From the NCBI RefSeq assembly GCF_963678635.1, contig NC_087065.1, positions 34,719,679-34,783,678 on the forward strand: a DNA stretch of 64,000 nucleotides, given 5' to 3'. Under the pieces are notes generated by a model that ran no database searches, was not told where the DNA came from, and saw only the letters and a list, made by a program, of their open reading frames with translations. Positions within the stretch are counted from its first letter, which is position 1. Every line of letters begins with the position of its first letter. This document shows positions 25,562 through 38,200 of this stretch, piece after piece. Source of the DNA: Symsagittifera roscoffensis. Its lineage: Eukaryota > Xenacoelomorpha > Acoela > Convolutidae. Position numbers and translations under genes: made by a program.

Positions 25562-25912
25562 TTTTGCTTTTAAAAAGTTAAATTTTACAAAAGGGTGGGA
25601 TAGCTTTTTCCGATGGAAAAAATGTTCGAGAAGTTTTTTAGTCAAGTAGTAGTCGCTCACTTTTAGATCTGTTCATTTTGAAAATGATTCTCTATGTTAA
25701 TCCTAGACTCTCTATCTCCCAACTTCTTCTTTTTTCAAACGGAAAAAAACTAGAAGAAAAACAAATTTATGAATTTGACAATGCGTTTTTAGGATGAACA
25801 GATCTAAATAAGTGAGCGACTACTATTTGACTAAAAAATTTCTCGAACATTTTTTCCATCGGAATAAGCTATCCTACAAACAAGTAAAATTTAACATTTG
25901 AAAAGCCAAAAT
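25562..25912. mobile_element. Foldback element with inverted arms of about 115 bp
   Basis: The left arm 25562-25676 (TTTTGCTTTT, GTTAAATTTTAC, GATCTGTTCAT) is the near-perfect reverse complement of the right arm 25794-25912 (ATGAACAGATC, GTAAAATTTAAC, AAAAGCCAAAA). The loop is about 117 bp. It lies just beyond the 3' end of the 199-residue gene. Confidence 0.85.
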
Positions 25913-25927
25913 TGTTCAAGGAATATA

Positions 25928-25933
25928 TTTTAT
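25928..25933 (-). promoter_or_regulatory. Candidate polyadenylation signal AATAAA for the 199-residue gene
   Basis: AATAAA on the minus strand, about 180 bases after the stop codon, just before the foldback element. The position is plausible, but the hexamer is common in AT-rich DNA. Confidence 0.4.
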
Positions 25934-26114
25934 TTTCAACGATATGTCGGAATGATATTCTTTAAAGGAAAAAATGATTAAAAATTAAGGATGTAATGCG
26001 AAGGTAATGAACTCGTCGAAATAAAAAGTCCAATCCATAAATGAGGTTTATGAGCGCTCGAAAGAATATTAGCGTGAGGTTGTTTCTCGTTTATCGAGTC
26101 TATGGATGTTTTTT

Positions 26115-26249
26115 TCACGACACTAGATTCCTGGCCTTGACCACCTCACACATTTTGTCCACCATTGCAAGTCCCAACTCCTGTGTTCTGTCCAGGTACT
26201 TCTGCAAGGCTGATGCAATCCCCGATTCTTTTTTTCCCTCTTCAACCAG
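26115..26249 (-). CDS. 199-residue gene, last coding exon with stop
   Basis: The acceptor is CGTTTCAG|CTGGTTGAAG. It has 44 codons (LVEEGKKESGIASALQKYLD through CEVVKARNLVS) and then TGA at 26115-26117. Plus-strand frames over the same interval are shadows. Confidence 0.78.
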   Translation of the reverse strand: MVEEGKKESGIASALQKYLDRTQELGLAMVDKMCEVVKARNLVS

Positions 26250-29200
26250 CTGAAACGAATCTTTTCAACAACCAAGTTTTTCAAAATTGTGGGAAAATTC
26301 TAGTCCATAACAAAGTGTTGCTAGAAGCGACTTTTATTTTTCGGCAATCCAAAACATCGTTTGTTATATTAAAAGTTTGCTCGACAATTTGCATATTTAG
26401 CGGGCAATTTTTCGCACAAATTCAATTTGTATGCATCAGAAGTTCAGCTGGGAAATTTAGAGTTTGGATTAAAAAAATAGCGGGGAATCTAAATATTAAA
26501 TTCCTTTGTAGGTGAATAATTTGATAGCAAAATAATTGAGAAAGATGCCTAATAATCAGCTGAATATAAAAGCAAGGATAGCCTGTTACTGTGCAAGTAG
26601 ACAGAATGTTCTAACCATAATTTTTTTTTTCAATTTTTTTTTCAAATTAATGTCGTTTTTTTCTGCGCGGTGTGATAAATTGATAAAAACTGAAAACTGA
26701 AATTAGGCATGTTTGAACTTAGGTAAAATAAGCCAATTGAAAAAATGTTTTTGTAGAAAAATACAAAAACGAAAATAAAATTGTAAAAAGAAGAATTTAA
26801 ATCAAATTTTCAAAATTTTTTCCATTTTTTTTCAGAACTTTTTTTTCAATTTTTGATTACCAAATTGTCGCTGAGAAACTCCAATAAGTAGTTTTCTGGT
26901 ATCATTTAAAAGCTTAATAGAGCTTTTTTTTTAGAAAAAACTATTTTTTGAACTCTCCTGCATTTTTTATCTTTAATCAATTGAAGTCAAATGTTAGTAA
27001 TGCCAGCAAAAATTTTCCGATAAAAAATTTCACGAAAGAAGACTTTTTACGCATTTTTTTTCACCAATTTTTTTTACTGCTTTTTGTTTTCTAACAAGCT
27101 CAAGCTCCTACAGCGCTAATTTTAAATGAACTGATAAACGAATTTTTTAACTGAGTTCCCTGGTTCAATGTGAGTTTCTCTGAAATGGGGTTTAGTTTGA
27201 ACAAAAAATGGTAACAATGTTGCAAGAAAATTTATTTTTTGATAATCTGAATCTAAAATTACATCTTTAAAGTGAATCAAAAATCAGTTGAGCAACCTCT
27301 TCCCGTAATGTCCAATTGAGCTATCTCCTCCCCCAAGCAACAACGGCAAGGCGCTACAAAAAAAAACATCAACAAAAGTATGTAGATGATTGACGGACTG
27401 AAGTTCATTTTATAAGTGTATCGAGTATTTTGAAAAACAATAAAAATCGAAATTTATAAGAAAATATATAATGCAAATTTTTGTTTGGGCCACCATTGTC
27501 TCACATCGAGTAAGGCAAATTAACAGGTTGGGTGCTCTAGCATTGTATCTTAATACCAAAAAATTAACATGGCACGCAATAGCAGTTTTTTTTTCATTTA
27601 GAACAGAAAAAAGTCGCTTTATGTGCATCAGTTTTTTTGATTCTTTTTTCACTCTGAAGTTAAAGTTTGAGCTTTTATATTGAAAACTTTGGCGTTCAAG
27701 TTTGATAGGAGAATCTGGTTTATGATTTTAACATCACTCAAGTACCTATTGAGCTATCCCTCATCCCCACACGAGAATGGGTGAGAGTGGAGATTGCCGC
27801 CGGAGAGAATGTCAAAGTGAAGGTCATAAGTAATTGGCCTGTTAGCAAATTACGTAATAGTTGCAGTAAAAGCAAATATAAAGTGAGAATCACATCATTC
27901 CTCTAAGCATGAAAAATTTTAAATTGTACAATTAACTAATTACTAACTAACTGCATCCTTTCTCCCTCTTTTGGGGAATAAAATTTTAATTTACTACACC
28001 GATAGTGTACTGTAACTAAACTAACGAAACTGGCTTCATACGATTAATGGATCTTTATGTGAATTGCAAAATCAGTATCCAAAAGTAATACGTCTAATAT
28101 CCGGCGGATATAGTTCAATAAGGGGGTAGGAAAATAAATCATCATAGGTTTATGTTGACCAGATGATGAACGCATTCTAGGGCAAAACAATTTCTGCATG
28201 AGAGAGGAGTACGGCGACGTACGGTACATACATAAGAAAGTTTAATTTAATCCGAAGGGTTAGTGTGCAGAATAGATGAGATTGAAACAGCACCAAAGCC
28301 AAATATGGACCAAGCATAATCATTTACACTTACGACAACAGTTTGAAAAGTTTTCTAATTCTAAGTTAAAAAGTTCACTATCAAGTTCTGATTGTTCTTC
28401 AAAATTATCAGTCGCCATTCTTAGGGATTCGTCTGTTGATGAGGAAGAGATTTGTTCAGGTGTGGAGGATTCCGAATCGATCGTGACGATTTCCAAAGGA
28501 GTTTCGCTGTTAATGTGGTCCCATTTATCGCTATGGCCGTTTTCTAGGATGATCGGGTTTGATGCCGAACCAGAGGACGATTGAGCTAGATCTACAACAT
28601 CTATAAAGAATCTTTTGCCGTAGAACTTTGGTGGACCTACATTTCTACTAGACCGGCCAATAATAGGAGAAACGTTACCAGGATTAGTTTGGAGCCCGGT
28701 TGCGGGAGCGGTCTCGTCAGAAGAATCTACAATTTCGTAGACCGCGAAGTTTGCTGTGGCATCTTCTTCCATCGGAGCAGTCGAGCTGTTCTGTGAGTCG
28801 AGCACCTTTGCGATCGTGGCGGCCTCGGCTGACGTGGATGACTCCCGACCCTGCGGTACCGGATCTGTCTCCGCCGGAATGATGCTTATTGGGCATTGTG
28901 TTTGTTGATCGTTTTCTGGGTTAGTGATGTCCTCTAAAATCTCAAATATAATGTTATTGTTGGGTTCGCAAAAACTACGGGTATGCTCCTGGTTCGAAGT
29001 TTTTATTGAGTCGGAAATAAATCGTTCTCTGGCTACATCTCTAAATCGGAAACCTCCCGCTATCCATTCCCAGTCACAAGTATCCGAAATATCCGAGGGA
29101 ATCAACATAGATTCGTCTGAAGCAAAGTAACCTGGAGGTTTTGTTGTTTTTTTAGACCGGGTGGTTGTCTCCGAATAGCTTTTGAAGAGGGCTTCGACAC

Positions 29201-32200
29201 ACATGTCTTTGTCATGTTGTCCGATGATCCTAGTTCAATCTGATGTCGGGTCCTGAGTTGTGGCTTTCGGGTTTTGATTTTTCGTCTTGAGTTCTCGCGT
29301 TTCCGACCTACTCAACATTAGGGTTAGGAAAGTAAGGGAAAGAAATAATGCCTTTAAAAGATCGAATGTTAGTCGATTTTGATTTAGGTATAGCAATTTT
29401 TTTTCCGTCGGATAGTTCTACTGTCGAAGTAGACGAATTTATGATCTTTTTGTTTAATTCCCTATAAATTAGGTCTCCGTTGATGCTCCCGTTCGTTTTC
29501 CGTAAGATTTTATTTCTAAACGGATTCTGCAGTGGTATTCTAGTAATGGCAGTTTTCGAGGTGGAGGCGTAATCCGTGTCGTAACCCTTCTCTGTTGGTG
29601 ATAGATTCTTCTTTGGAATCAAGGTGTTCACGTACCCGTCTTCGACTCTGTCATCGGCATTCCAATTCTTCGCTCTTTCCTTAGTTAGTATGGATTTCCC
29701 TTTGTCTAAAATTCCAATGGATGGTTTACCCGATGCCAGTTGTTTCTAATTTGTACTTGGTTTTCTATTAAAATGAATTTCAAAGGGAGAGCATTTAATT
29801 TTTGAATGGTAGGAGGATCGTAAGTTCCAGATAATTTTTGATACATCGTTTTGTAATGTATATTTTTGTGTTTCTTGGGGCATGGCTAACAATTTAATTT
29901 TTACAGTATGTACAAGTTTTTCAACTAATCCGTTGGAGTGATGGTCTCCTACTGTACAAAAATTAATTTTAATTTTATTTGAGTCGCAGAATAATTTAAA
30001 GTCTTGACTTGTATAATAAGATGCATGGTCGACACTAATTGAATAGGGAATGCCATGTAAAAATATATAATCTTGTAGAACTTCGATAACTGTTTTTGAA
30101 GAGGTTGAAGAGGTAATTTTTGCCGAACGAAGTTTTGAAAATCGATCAATTCAAAGTAAAATGTATTTGTTTGACCCCCAATATGAATCTAATGGCTAAG
30201 CAAAATCTAAATTGAGTTCTGCGTTTGGTTCTAGTAGGGGCGGAAGTTCACTGAACTGCGAACTTGGAATTATACTTTTCAAATTCTTACCCGTAATAGT
30301 ACATTCTGAGCAGTTTATGCAGTGGAAGTAAATTTGCTTGTTAATATGGGGCCACCAGATGTATAGGGCCAAATACTTCATTACAAATTGGCCAAGATGG
30401 GTTTCATGGAGAGTCTTCATCATCGCGTTACTCAGGGTAAACGGTATAAGAAGTATGCCATCCATGAACAATAGTCCGTCAGATTCGTGTAAGTCTCTGG
30501 TAAAGTGTTTGAAATAAGAGAAGTTCGCATTAATCGTCTCAACTTTATTTTGAAGTGCTACTACAATAAGGCTCAACATAGGGTCGTCTTCAGTTAGAAT
30601 AGCTACAAGCCTGGCGTTAAAAAGAGTATTTAAATCCAAGGGACGATCGGGCGACATCAAATTTTGGCGTTATTTATTTACAAGATTCTGATGATCTTTC
30701 AATAAAAGTAAATCTAAAGATATTGATATACCAGATGTAGACGGATTCCTTACAATTTTATTATTTTCCATATTAACAGTATCTACCATTTTTTTATCTA
30801 CAAATGAATTATTTAATCTACAATTAGGAATTAGAAATAAAAAAAAATGGGGGGTTAGAAATGGAAATAATTAAAGAATTTGTGTTGGAATAATCCGTAG
30901 GAAAGCAATTTGATGTACAAAATTCAGTTCTGAAGTGATAAGATGAACAAATTGGAAAAAAAAAGTTAATCAGTTTTAGTACTGATGCTATAAGTTAATT
31001 ACGTAATTTTGCGTAACCGGAAATTTCCAAACTTGAACCAATGTCTTTCTTTCGTTCTCCGACGGATTGATTGATTTACTATTTTTATTAATATTCGCTA
31101 CTACAAATTCTTCTTCATGATATTGGTAACGCTTTTCCGGATGGATTTCTTGAAATTAAATCAGTAAAACCCATATTTTTTCCGGCGAGGTGTTTGATTG
31201 TAAAGTTAATGGTAGTAGCCTATCCACCCATCTTGTTAGTCTGCTATGATATGTTTCATTACGGTGATTTGTTGACAGGGCTGATAGCAAGGCTTTTTGA
31301 TCTGTGATTACTTCTAAATCTGATCCATAAAGGTAATTTTTGTAGTGTTCGACCGCCCAGACGACTCCTAACAGTTCGAGTTCGTTAGTGGAATATTTTG
31401 ACTCGTGAGGATTTAAAAACCGCGAGGCAAAAGAAATCGTTTTCCAATCACTCCCGTGGAGTTGTTCAAGGGAGGCCACCAATCCATTGTGTGAAGCGTC
31501 TGTTTTGACTCTAGTCTTACGTTTTACGTCAAAATGAGTATTTTCCGCGAGGTTGATGGTTTCTTGTTTGATTTTTTCAAATGCTTTTGTATGATCTGAA
31601 TTCTACTGGAATATCGATTTCTTATTTAACAGAGCTCTGAGTGGGCTTCCTAAGGAAGCTAAATTCGGAACAAATTTAATGTACTGATTTATAGATCCGA
31701 AAAATGATCTTAAATTGTTCAGATTTTTTGGAATAGGTAGATCCTTTATCGCTTTTGTTTTGTCGAATAAAGGTGAGATTCTTGTGTTTGAGATTTTAAA
31801 TCCCAACCATTCGACTTCTTTTTGAAAAAAAATAGACTTTGACCATTTAACTGCGAAATTATATTCGTCTAATGTCGATAAAAGTTTTATTACAACGTTT
31901 TTGTGGTCTAAGAAAGTTTCTTTGGATGCGATTTAAATATCATCCAAGTAGCAATTGGTAAAAGGAATATTCCCTAACGTTGAGTCCATTACTCTTTGGA
32001 ATTTGTTAAGCATATCGCCTAAACCGTAAAAGCCAGTTAAAAATTTGTAAGTGCCAGTGATATCGCAGCCCACTGTATTAAAATTACATTGATTGCTGGT
32101 AAATTGCTGGTCTAAAGCGAGTTGGCTGTATGCATTTTTTTAAATTTAAGTTTGTAAACCATACTTCTCCAACGGAATCATATGCAATTTGTGCTGCTAC

Positions 32201-35200
32201 ATTGTCTACCAATTCATGAATATTCGGCATCTGGTATTTATTCTTGTATATCTGTTTGTTAATGAACTTTGAATCCAGAGCCAACTTGATTGATTTGTCT
32301 TTTTTGCAAGTAATGACGATTGGGCTAATAAAACGATCTTCGTCGCAGTTTTCTAGTTTTTTAAATTGTCCTTCGTGTTTTAACCTGTTAAGTTCAGTTT
32401 TGACTGAGTCCAGTAAGTGGAGGGGGACTCGTCTTCCCTTTAGTTGGATAGGTTTTAATGGTTCGTGAAAATGTGTAACTTTCATCTGATTTTCTGTTTT
32501 TCCGATCCGAAGGAATAAGTTTTTGAATGATTAAGAAATATTTGTAATTTTTCTTTCTTTATCTGTTGGTCAGATAAAATTTATGGACTTACACATCTGG
32601 TTTGTCTGGAAGTGTGGAAAACACTTCTGTGAAACTTCTATCCCCACTTTGGGTAGGTTGTCGTTTCCGAGGATGTTCTGCTCGTGTCCCTCGGTCACAA
32701 AGAAGTGGCAGTCGTCGTGTGACCAACCGTTGGAGAAGATCGGAAGTATAAATTTTCCAGAATAACTAATGGCGTTGTCTGTAAATCCACAGTATACATC
32801 CTTGGTTGCCTTGTCCATCGGATAGATTTTTAAATACGGATCTCAAAGCCTCAATTCATGTAGTACGTTCTTCTTGAGAAAACTAACCGGGCTAGCTGAG
32901 TCCACTTGTATATTTAAGATTACTTGTTATCTTTCCCGAGGCCAGTATTCAGTAGGTTTTTTAGTTCCTTTCCGTCATCGTTGAAAATTGGAGTGACATT
33001 TAATACAGAGTAATTGTCGTTTTCACTTTGTCTCGATTCCAACCATGCGTTTATGACGTCGCAGAATTCTCTATTTGCATGGTCGCTATTTACATCTGGG
33101 TGATCCGACGGATTAAAATCTGTATCATCTACAATTTGGGTGTTTACATTGTTTACATTTTTGCGATGAGATTTACAAAGTTTGGTAAAATAGCCTTTAT
33201 ATTTACAGGATGTACAAGTAGTATCCTTTGCAGGGCAAACCGCTAAGTGTCCTTTCGAAAAGGTCCCGCCACATTTCATGCAGGTGTTACTTCTTTCTAA
33301 ATTCAGAGTTGGTTCTCTGTTTACAGTAAAATGGTTGTGTGGTCTATGTGCAGTTGATCCGTTGGATTTTAAATTATTTGTGAGTTTCAAGTGGTTTAAA
33401 ATTCCCTTTTCATCGATGAGTGCTTCGTTCAGTGCTTCTCGTGGAGGTAGATTTTCGGTTAAGAGTTTCCGGTGGATGTCGTAATTTTTCATGTTTTTAA
33501 TGAAAATATCCCTGATCCATTCTTCTTCTCCTGCGGCTATGTCACACTTTTTGGCCATTTCAGCTAGGGCTCCCCAAAGTTGTTCGAGATACTCTGTCGC
33601 GTTGTTTACAATTTAACAATTTGTGACGTTCAAATGTGACATTTGTCTTTCTGACGAAAGCGGTTGCTAGGAATTCCCAAAACTTTTTAAATGAAATTTG
33701 AAGTTTTTTTTATCTTTGTAAACTTTTGTCCGATTTTTCTTTTTTTTTCATTTCGTAGTGCGAGATACAAGATTGATCGTAATTTTTTATCAACTTCGTC
33801 CATTCTCATTCCATTAAATTTCTTGGTTTCTGTTTTAATGGATACCGTTTCCTCCTCATCGTAACGTCTTTCTTCTTGTATATTCCTGTCGATTCTTGAT
33901 TTTCTTTGGTAATACAATTCGCTGTCCGTCGGATTTTCCAAATTTGGAGGTTGAGGATAATGTCTTTCCGAAGAATTTATTAAGTTTATGATATCCATGT
34001 TTTCTTTAGAGATAATAGCTAAATGAAAGAGATCGCTCCGTTCCTCCCGGGGAATTGGCGGATCCACAGTATGGTTCTGCCAAAATGGAGGTATTCCTCT
34101 CACGTTAGATTCGTTATTTGACTTTGCTATGATAAAATGTTTCTTTGTTGTAGCTAAATCTACTTTATACAATTAAAAGAATAAAAGAACAAAAGTGAAT
34201 TAGAGCATTAGTGAGAGAGCATTCTCTCCGCCGGAGAGATTGTCAAAGTGAAGGTCATAAGTAAGTGACCTGTTAGCAAGTTACGTAATAGTTGCAGTAA
34301 ATGCAAATATAAAGTGAGAATCACATCACACCGGAAATTGTCTGTGAAACTCCAAGCAATCTAATATCTCACAATACGTTGTCTAAAGTTAGCGCTATCT
34401 CAGAAAAACGAGTTTGAACTTATTAATTTTGCATATTATGATCACAGTATGATCACATTATGCAGTGAAACTCGGAAAGCATCAAAAATCTTGACATTTT
34501 TACGGAGTTAATTGTTTGTTCAGAAAAAATTTTTGACGCCCCGCTTGGGGATTTTTTTTTGTGTAATAAGCGGTTTGGATTAAAATGGTCTATTTAGCAG
34601 TTTCAACTTTCCTTCATTTTGATTATAATCAATTGTCAATGATTTGTGATGAGGAAAAACTGGCGGATTTTCAAAAATTCTGATTGGTTTAGGTTGTCTA
34701 AATTGATTTTCCGAGTGCTCCTAGAACACTATAAAAAGCTTATTTTGACAAATTTTTTTGCGCCGCAGGCAAATAAAAAAACAGGTAAAAATGCCGTTTT
34801 TTTTTTGAAAAATTAAAAAAAAGCGCTCCCGTTCAAAATAGGCATATAATGGGGCCGAAGGCGCTTTTAGAATTGTAAGGGTCGGTTTGCCGAAAAATGA
34901 TGTCTTAAATTAATACCGCAGGGGGGCCTTTGGTTGGTGAGAGAGCCCGACTCCCTGAGGGGAGAAAATCATCCTTCCTAAATCTGGTGAAGTGTACTCT
35001 GTCAAATTATAATAGAAATAGCGCGCGGGTAAACTGATTTCTTTTTCATGGGCATGCTATTCGGCTCACAGTCCCACCTGCTAGTAGGCTGGATTTGGAT
35101 CAGAATTGGGCCAGTATTTTTGGACTATTGCAAAAAGCTTACAGCAATAATTTACGTTACAGTGAAATAAGACAGAATTTACAAAAACTCTTTTTTTTAA

Positions 35201-38200
35201 ATCCCTCTATGTCGCGAGTTGGAAATGAAATCAAGGAAATTTTCTCATTTACTGGTGCGAAGTTTTTTTAGTTTTCAGACTAAGTTAGAGCTCACTGGCT
35301 GTTACGATGATTGTAAATAAACATGTTTGCTTACCTGTTATCAGGGGCGGATTTAGGGAGAGGGGGGGAAGCCTCCCCCCCCCCCTCAGGGATTCGACCC
35401 CCTGCCGACCCAAAGGGTCCCCCCTTTGATACTTTTAAGAAATACAGTTTTGGCTGACCAACCTTAAAGTTTTTCTAAAGGCGCCTTTGGCGCCAATATA
35501 TACTAATTTTGAGGGGGGAGCGCGCGCCGAAAAAACGCAATTTTTTGGTCAAAATTTTCCAAAAAGTGCCTAAAAACGCCTTTTTTAGCCTATTTTTTCA
35601 AAATTTTGAGTGCGGCGCAGAAAATTTGGCCAAAATAGAGACAAAACAGTGCTTTGGGAGAGCTCGAAAAATCAATTTGGTTGACCTAAAAAAAAGGTCG
35701 ACAAAATTTTCGAAATTTTTTTGAAAATCCGCCCCCCCTCGAGAAAATCCTAAATCCGCCCCTGCCTGTTATTACTAGCTCATTAAATATTTTACAGTGC
35801 CTCTAGCAAAATGTGCGGACCGTTTATTAAGCTTTGCGGACAGTTTTTTTCTAGATCGACCAGATTAAAAATACAAGACAATTTTGAAGACCCTGTGACA
35901 AAACATGGCTATATACAAACATGTTGGTCAAACATGGCTATATCTGGTCAGACTTAACTATACCTGGTCAGACATAACTATATCTGGTATCTGGTCAAAA
36001 AAGGTTATACCTGGTCAGACATAACTATACCTGGTCGGACATAACTATACCTGGTCGGACATAACTATACCTGGTCAGACATAACTATACCTGGTCAGAC
36101 AAGACTGTACCTTGTCATATATGACTATACCTGGTCAGACAAGATTATACCTTGTCAGATATGACTATACATGGTCAGACTTGACTATGACACGCCTTTT
36201 TCTTCAACATTTGTTTGTTAGAACTGCGGTAAAGCCTCTTAACATCAATTTTTGGGCTTGCTACTTCCAATGCTGGGAGAGGAAGTGTCTCCCATGGGCT
36301 GCGAGATGCGACAGAAAGGTGAGCTGCACCCGAGGCGAGGAAGAGATGAGGTGAGAAGACAAGAAGGGGCTTGCGACTTCTAATGCTGGGGCAAGAAGTG
36401 TCTCCCATGGGCTGCGAGATGTGACAGAAAGATGAGCTGCACCAGAGGCGAGGACGAGATGAGGTGCGAAGACGAGAAGGGGCTTGCGACTTCTAATGCT
36501 GGGGCAAGAAGTGTCTCCCATGGGCTGCGAGATGCGACAGAAAGATGAGCTGCACCAGAGGCGAGGAAGAGATGAGGTGAGAAGACGAGAAGGGGCTTGC
36601 GACTTCTAATGCTGGGGCAAGAAGTGTCTCCAATGGATGCGAGATGTGACAGAAAGATGAGCTGCACCAGAGGCGAGGACGAGATGAGGTGCGAAGACGA
36701 GAAGGGGCTTGCGACTTCTAATGCTGGGGCAAGAAGTGTCTCCCATGGGCTGCGAGATGCGACAGAAAGATGAGCTGCACCAGAGGCGAGGACGAGATGA
36801 GGTGCAAAGACAAGAAGGGGCTTGCGACTTCTAATGCTGGGGCAAGAAGTGTCTCCCATGGGCTGCGAGATGCGACAGAAAGATGAGCTGCACCAGAGGC
36901 GAGGACGAGATGAGGTGCGAAGACGAGAAGGGGCTTGCGACTTCTAATGCTGGGGCAAGAAGTGTCTCCCATGGGCTGCGAGATGCGACAGAAAGATCAG
37001 CTGCACCAGAGGCGAGGACGAGATGAGGTGCGAAGACGAGAAGGGGCTTGCGACTTCTAATGCTGGGGCAAGAAGTGTCTCCCATGGGCTGCGAGATGCG
37101 AAAGAAGATGACCTGCACCAGAGGCGAGGACGAGATGAGGTGCGAAGACGAGAAGGGGCTAGCGACTTCTAATGCTGGGGCAAGAAGTGTCTCCCATGGG
37201 CTGCGAGATGCGACAGAAAGATGACCTGCACCAGAGGCGAGGACGAGATGAGGTGCGAAGACGAGAAGGGGCTAGCGACTTCTAATGCTGGGGCAAGAAG
37301 TGTCTCCCATGGGCTGCGAGATGCGACAGAAAGATGAGCTGCAGCAGAGGCGAGGACGAGATGAGGTGTGACACCCAGCCTACCCAACCGTAGCCTCAGC
37401 CATAACAGGAACCTTCACGGGGCAGTAGGGGGCTCAGCAGGTAACTCACTCTCTGAACTCAACCAACCACAAAGAGGCTGTAGATGAATCTTAAGGACTG
37501 CTTGATTTTGCGCAGGCGTATAACTTCTATTTATGAGCGTATTTGATTTTGAAATAATTCAGATATAATTGCATCATTTTGTTTCAGATTTTTAATATTG
37601 TTCTGTTTGATCAGTTGATAATTTGAATTTTGGCCTACAGAGTTTTTAAAAAGCGTTTTTGATATAGGTATGATCATGTATTATTAGGTCTGGTCGATCA
37701 GGTATGATCATGTCTGGTCCAGGTATGATCATGTAAAGTCAGGTATGATCATTACTGGTCCAGATATGATCATTTACAGTCAGATATGACCATGTCTGCT
37801 TCAGGTCTGGGCCAGGTGTGATCAGGCCTGTCTCAGTTATACTTTATATCTGATCACATCTGACTCAAGATCTTACTTTTTCCATAGTTATCATGTCTGT
37901 ACTGTACATGTCTGGTTTACACATGTACAGGGAAAAAAGTGACATGCTTCAGGACTGATTTAGATGTGAAATTTGTACGAAATTTCGACGTCCAGAATTG
38001 AATGTAATTCTAAATTTCAGTACGGTTAGTAGCAAAGTGGATCAAAAACAGTGGGCCAATGATCGAAATATTAAATCAATAAAAATAACTGAAACTCCAG
38101 GGGGGAGAATTTGTATGCAATTGGCTAAACAAAATATCCAACGTTTGATTTATTTAATTCAAAACTTAAGCCTCCTGCATAGGCTCAAAATCAGAGAAGA

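Larger units (their letters stand above)
27782..34328 (-). mobile_element. Ty3/gypsy (Mag-like) LTR retrotransposon, 6.5 kb, degenerate
   Basis: Read on the minus strand: 5' LTR 34328-34212, gag, protease, reverse transcriptase, RNase H, integrase, a long 3' frame, then 3' LTR 27897-27782. The RT-RNase H-integrase order marks Ty3/gypsy. The paired zinc fingers in Gag (a Cys/His knuckle followed by a CPA stretch and a second knuckle) are typical of Mag-lineage elements. A purine run (AGAGGAA) directly precedes the 3' LTR. I could not find a target duplication or a clear tRNA primer site, so the ends may have been altered. The element lies in intron 3 of the 199-residue gene, in the same orientation. 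Stops and frameshifts show it is not autonomous. Confidence 0.88.

Noticed and set aside
28276-28584. 102-codon plus frame inside the first gypsy element
   Set aside because: It is a shadow of the 294-codon minus-strand frame.
28320-29204. Retroviral-type envelope gene
   Set aside because: No signal peptide, transmembrane segment or fusion-peptide-like stretch; it is acidic and Ser/Thr-rich, more like a Pol tail.
35509-35724. 71-codon frame as a transposase
   Set aside because: It lies inside a 423-bp non-autonomous hAT element and has no transposase motif.
36175-37387. Overlapping minus-strand frames of 72-159 codons in the 113-bp array
   Set aside because: They are the same repeat read in shifting frames, with no domain and no start context beyond the repeat itself.
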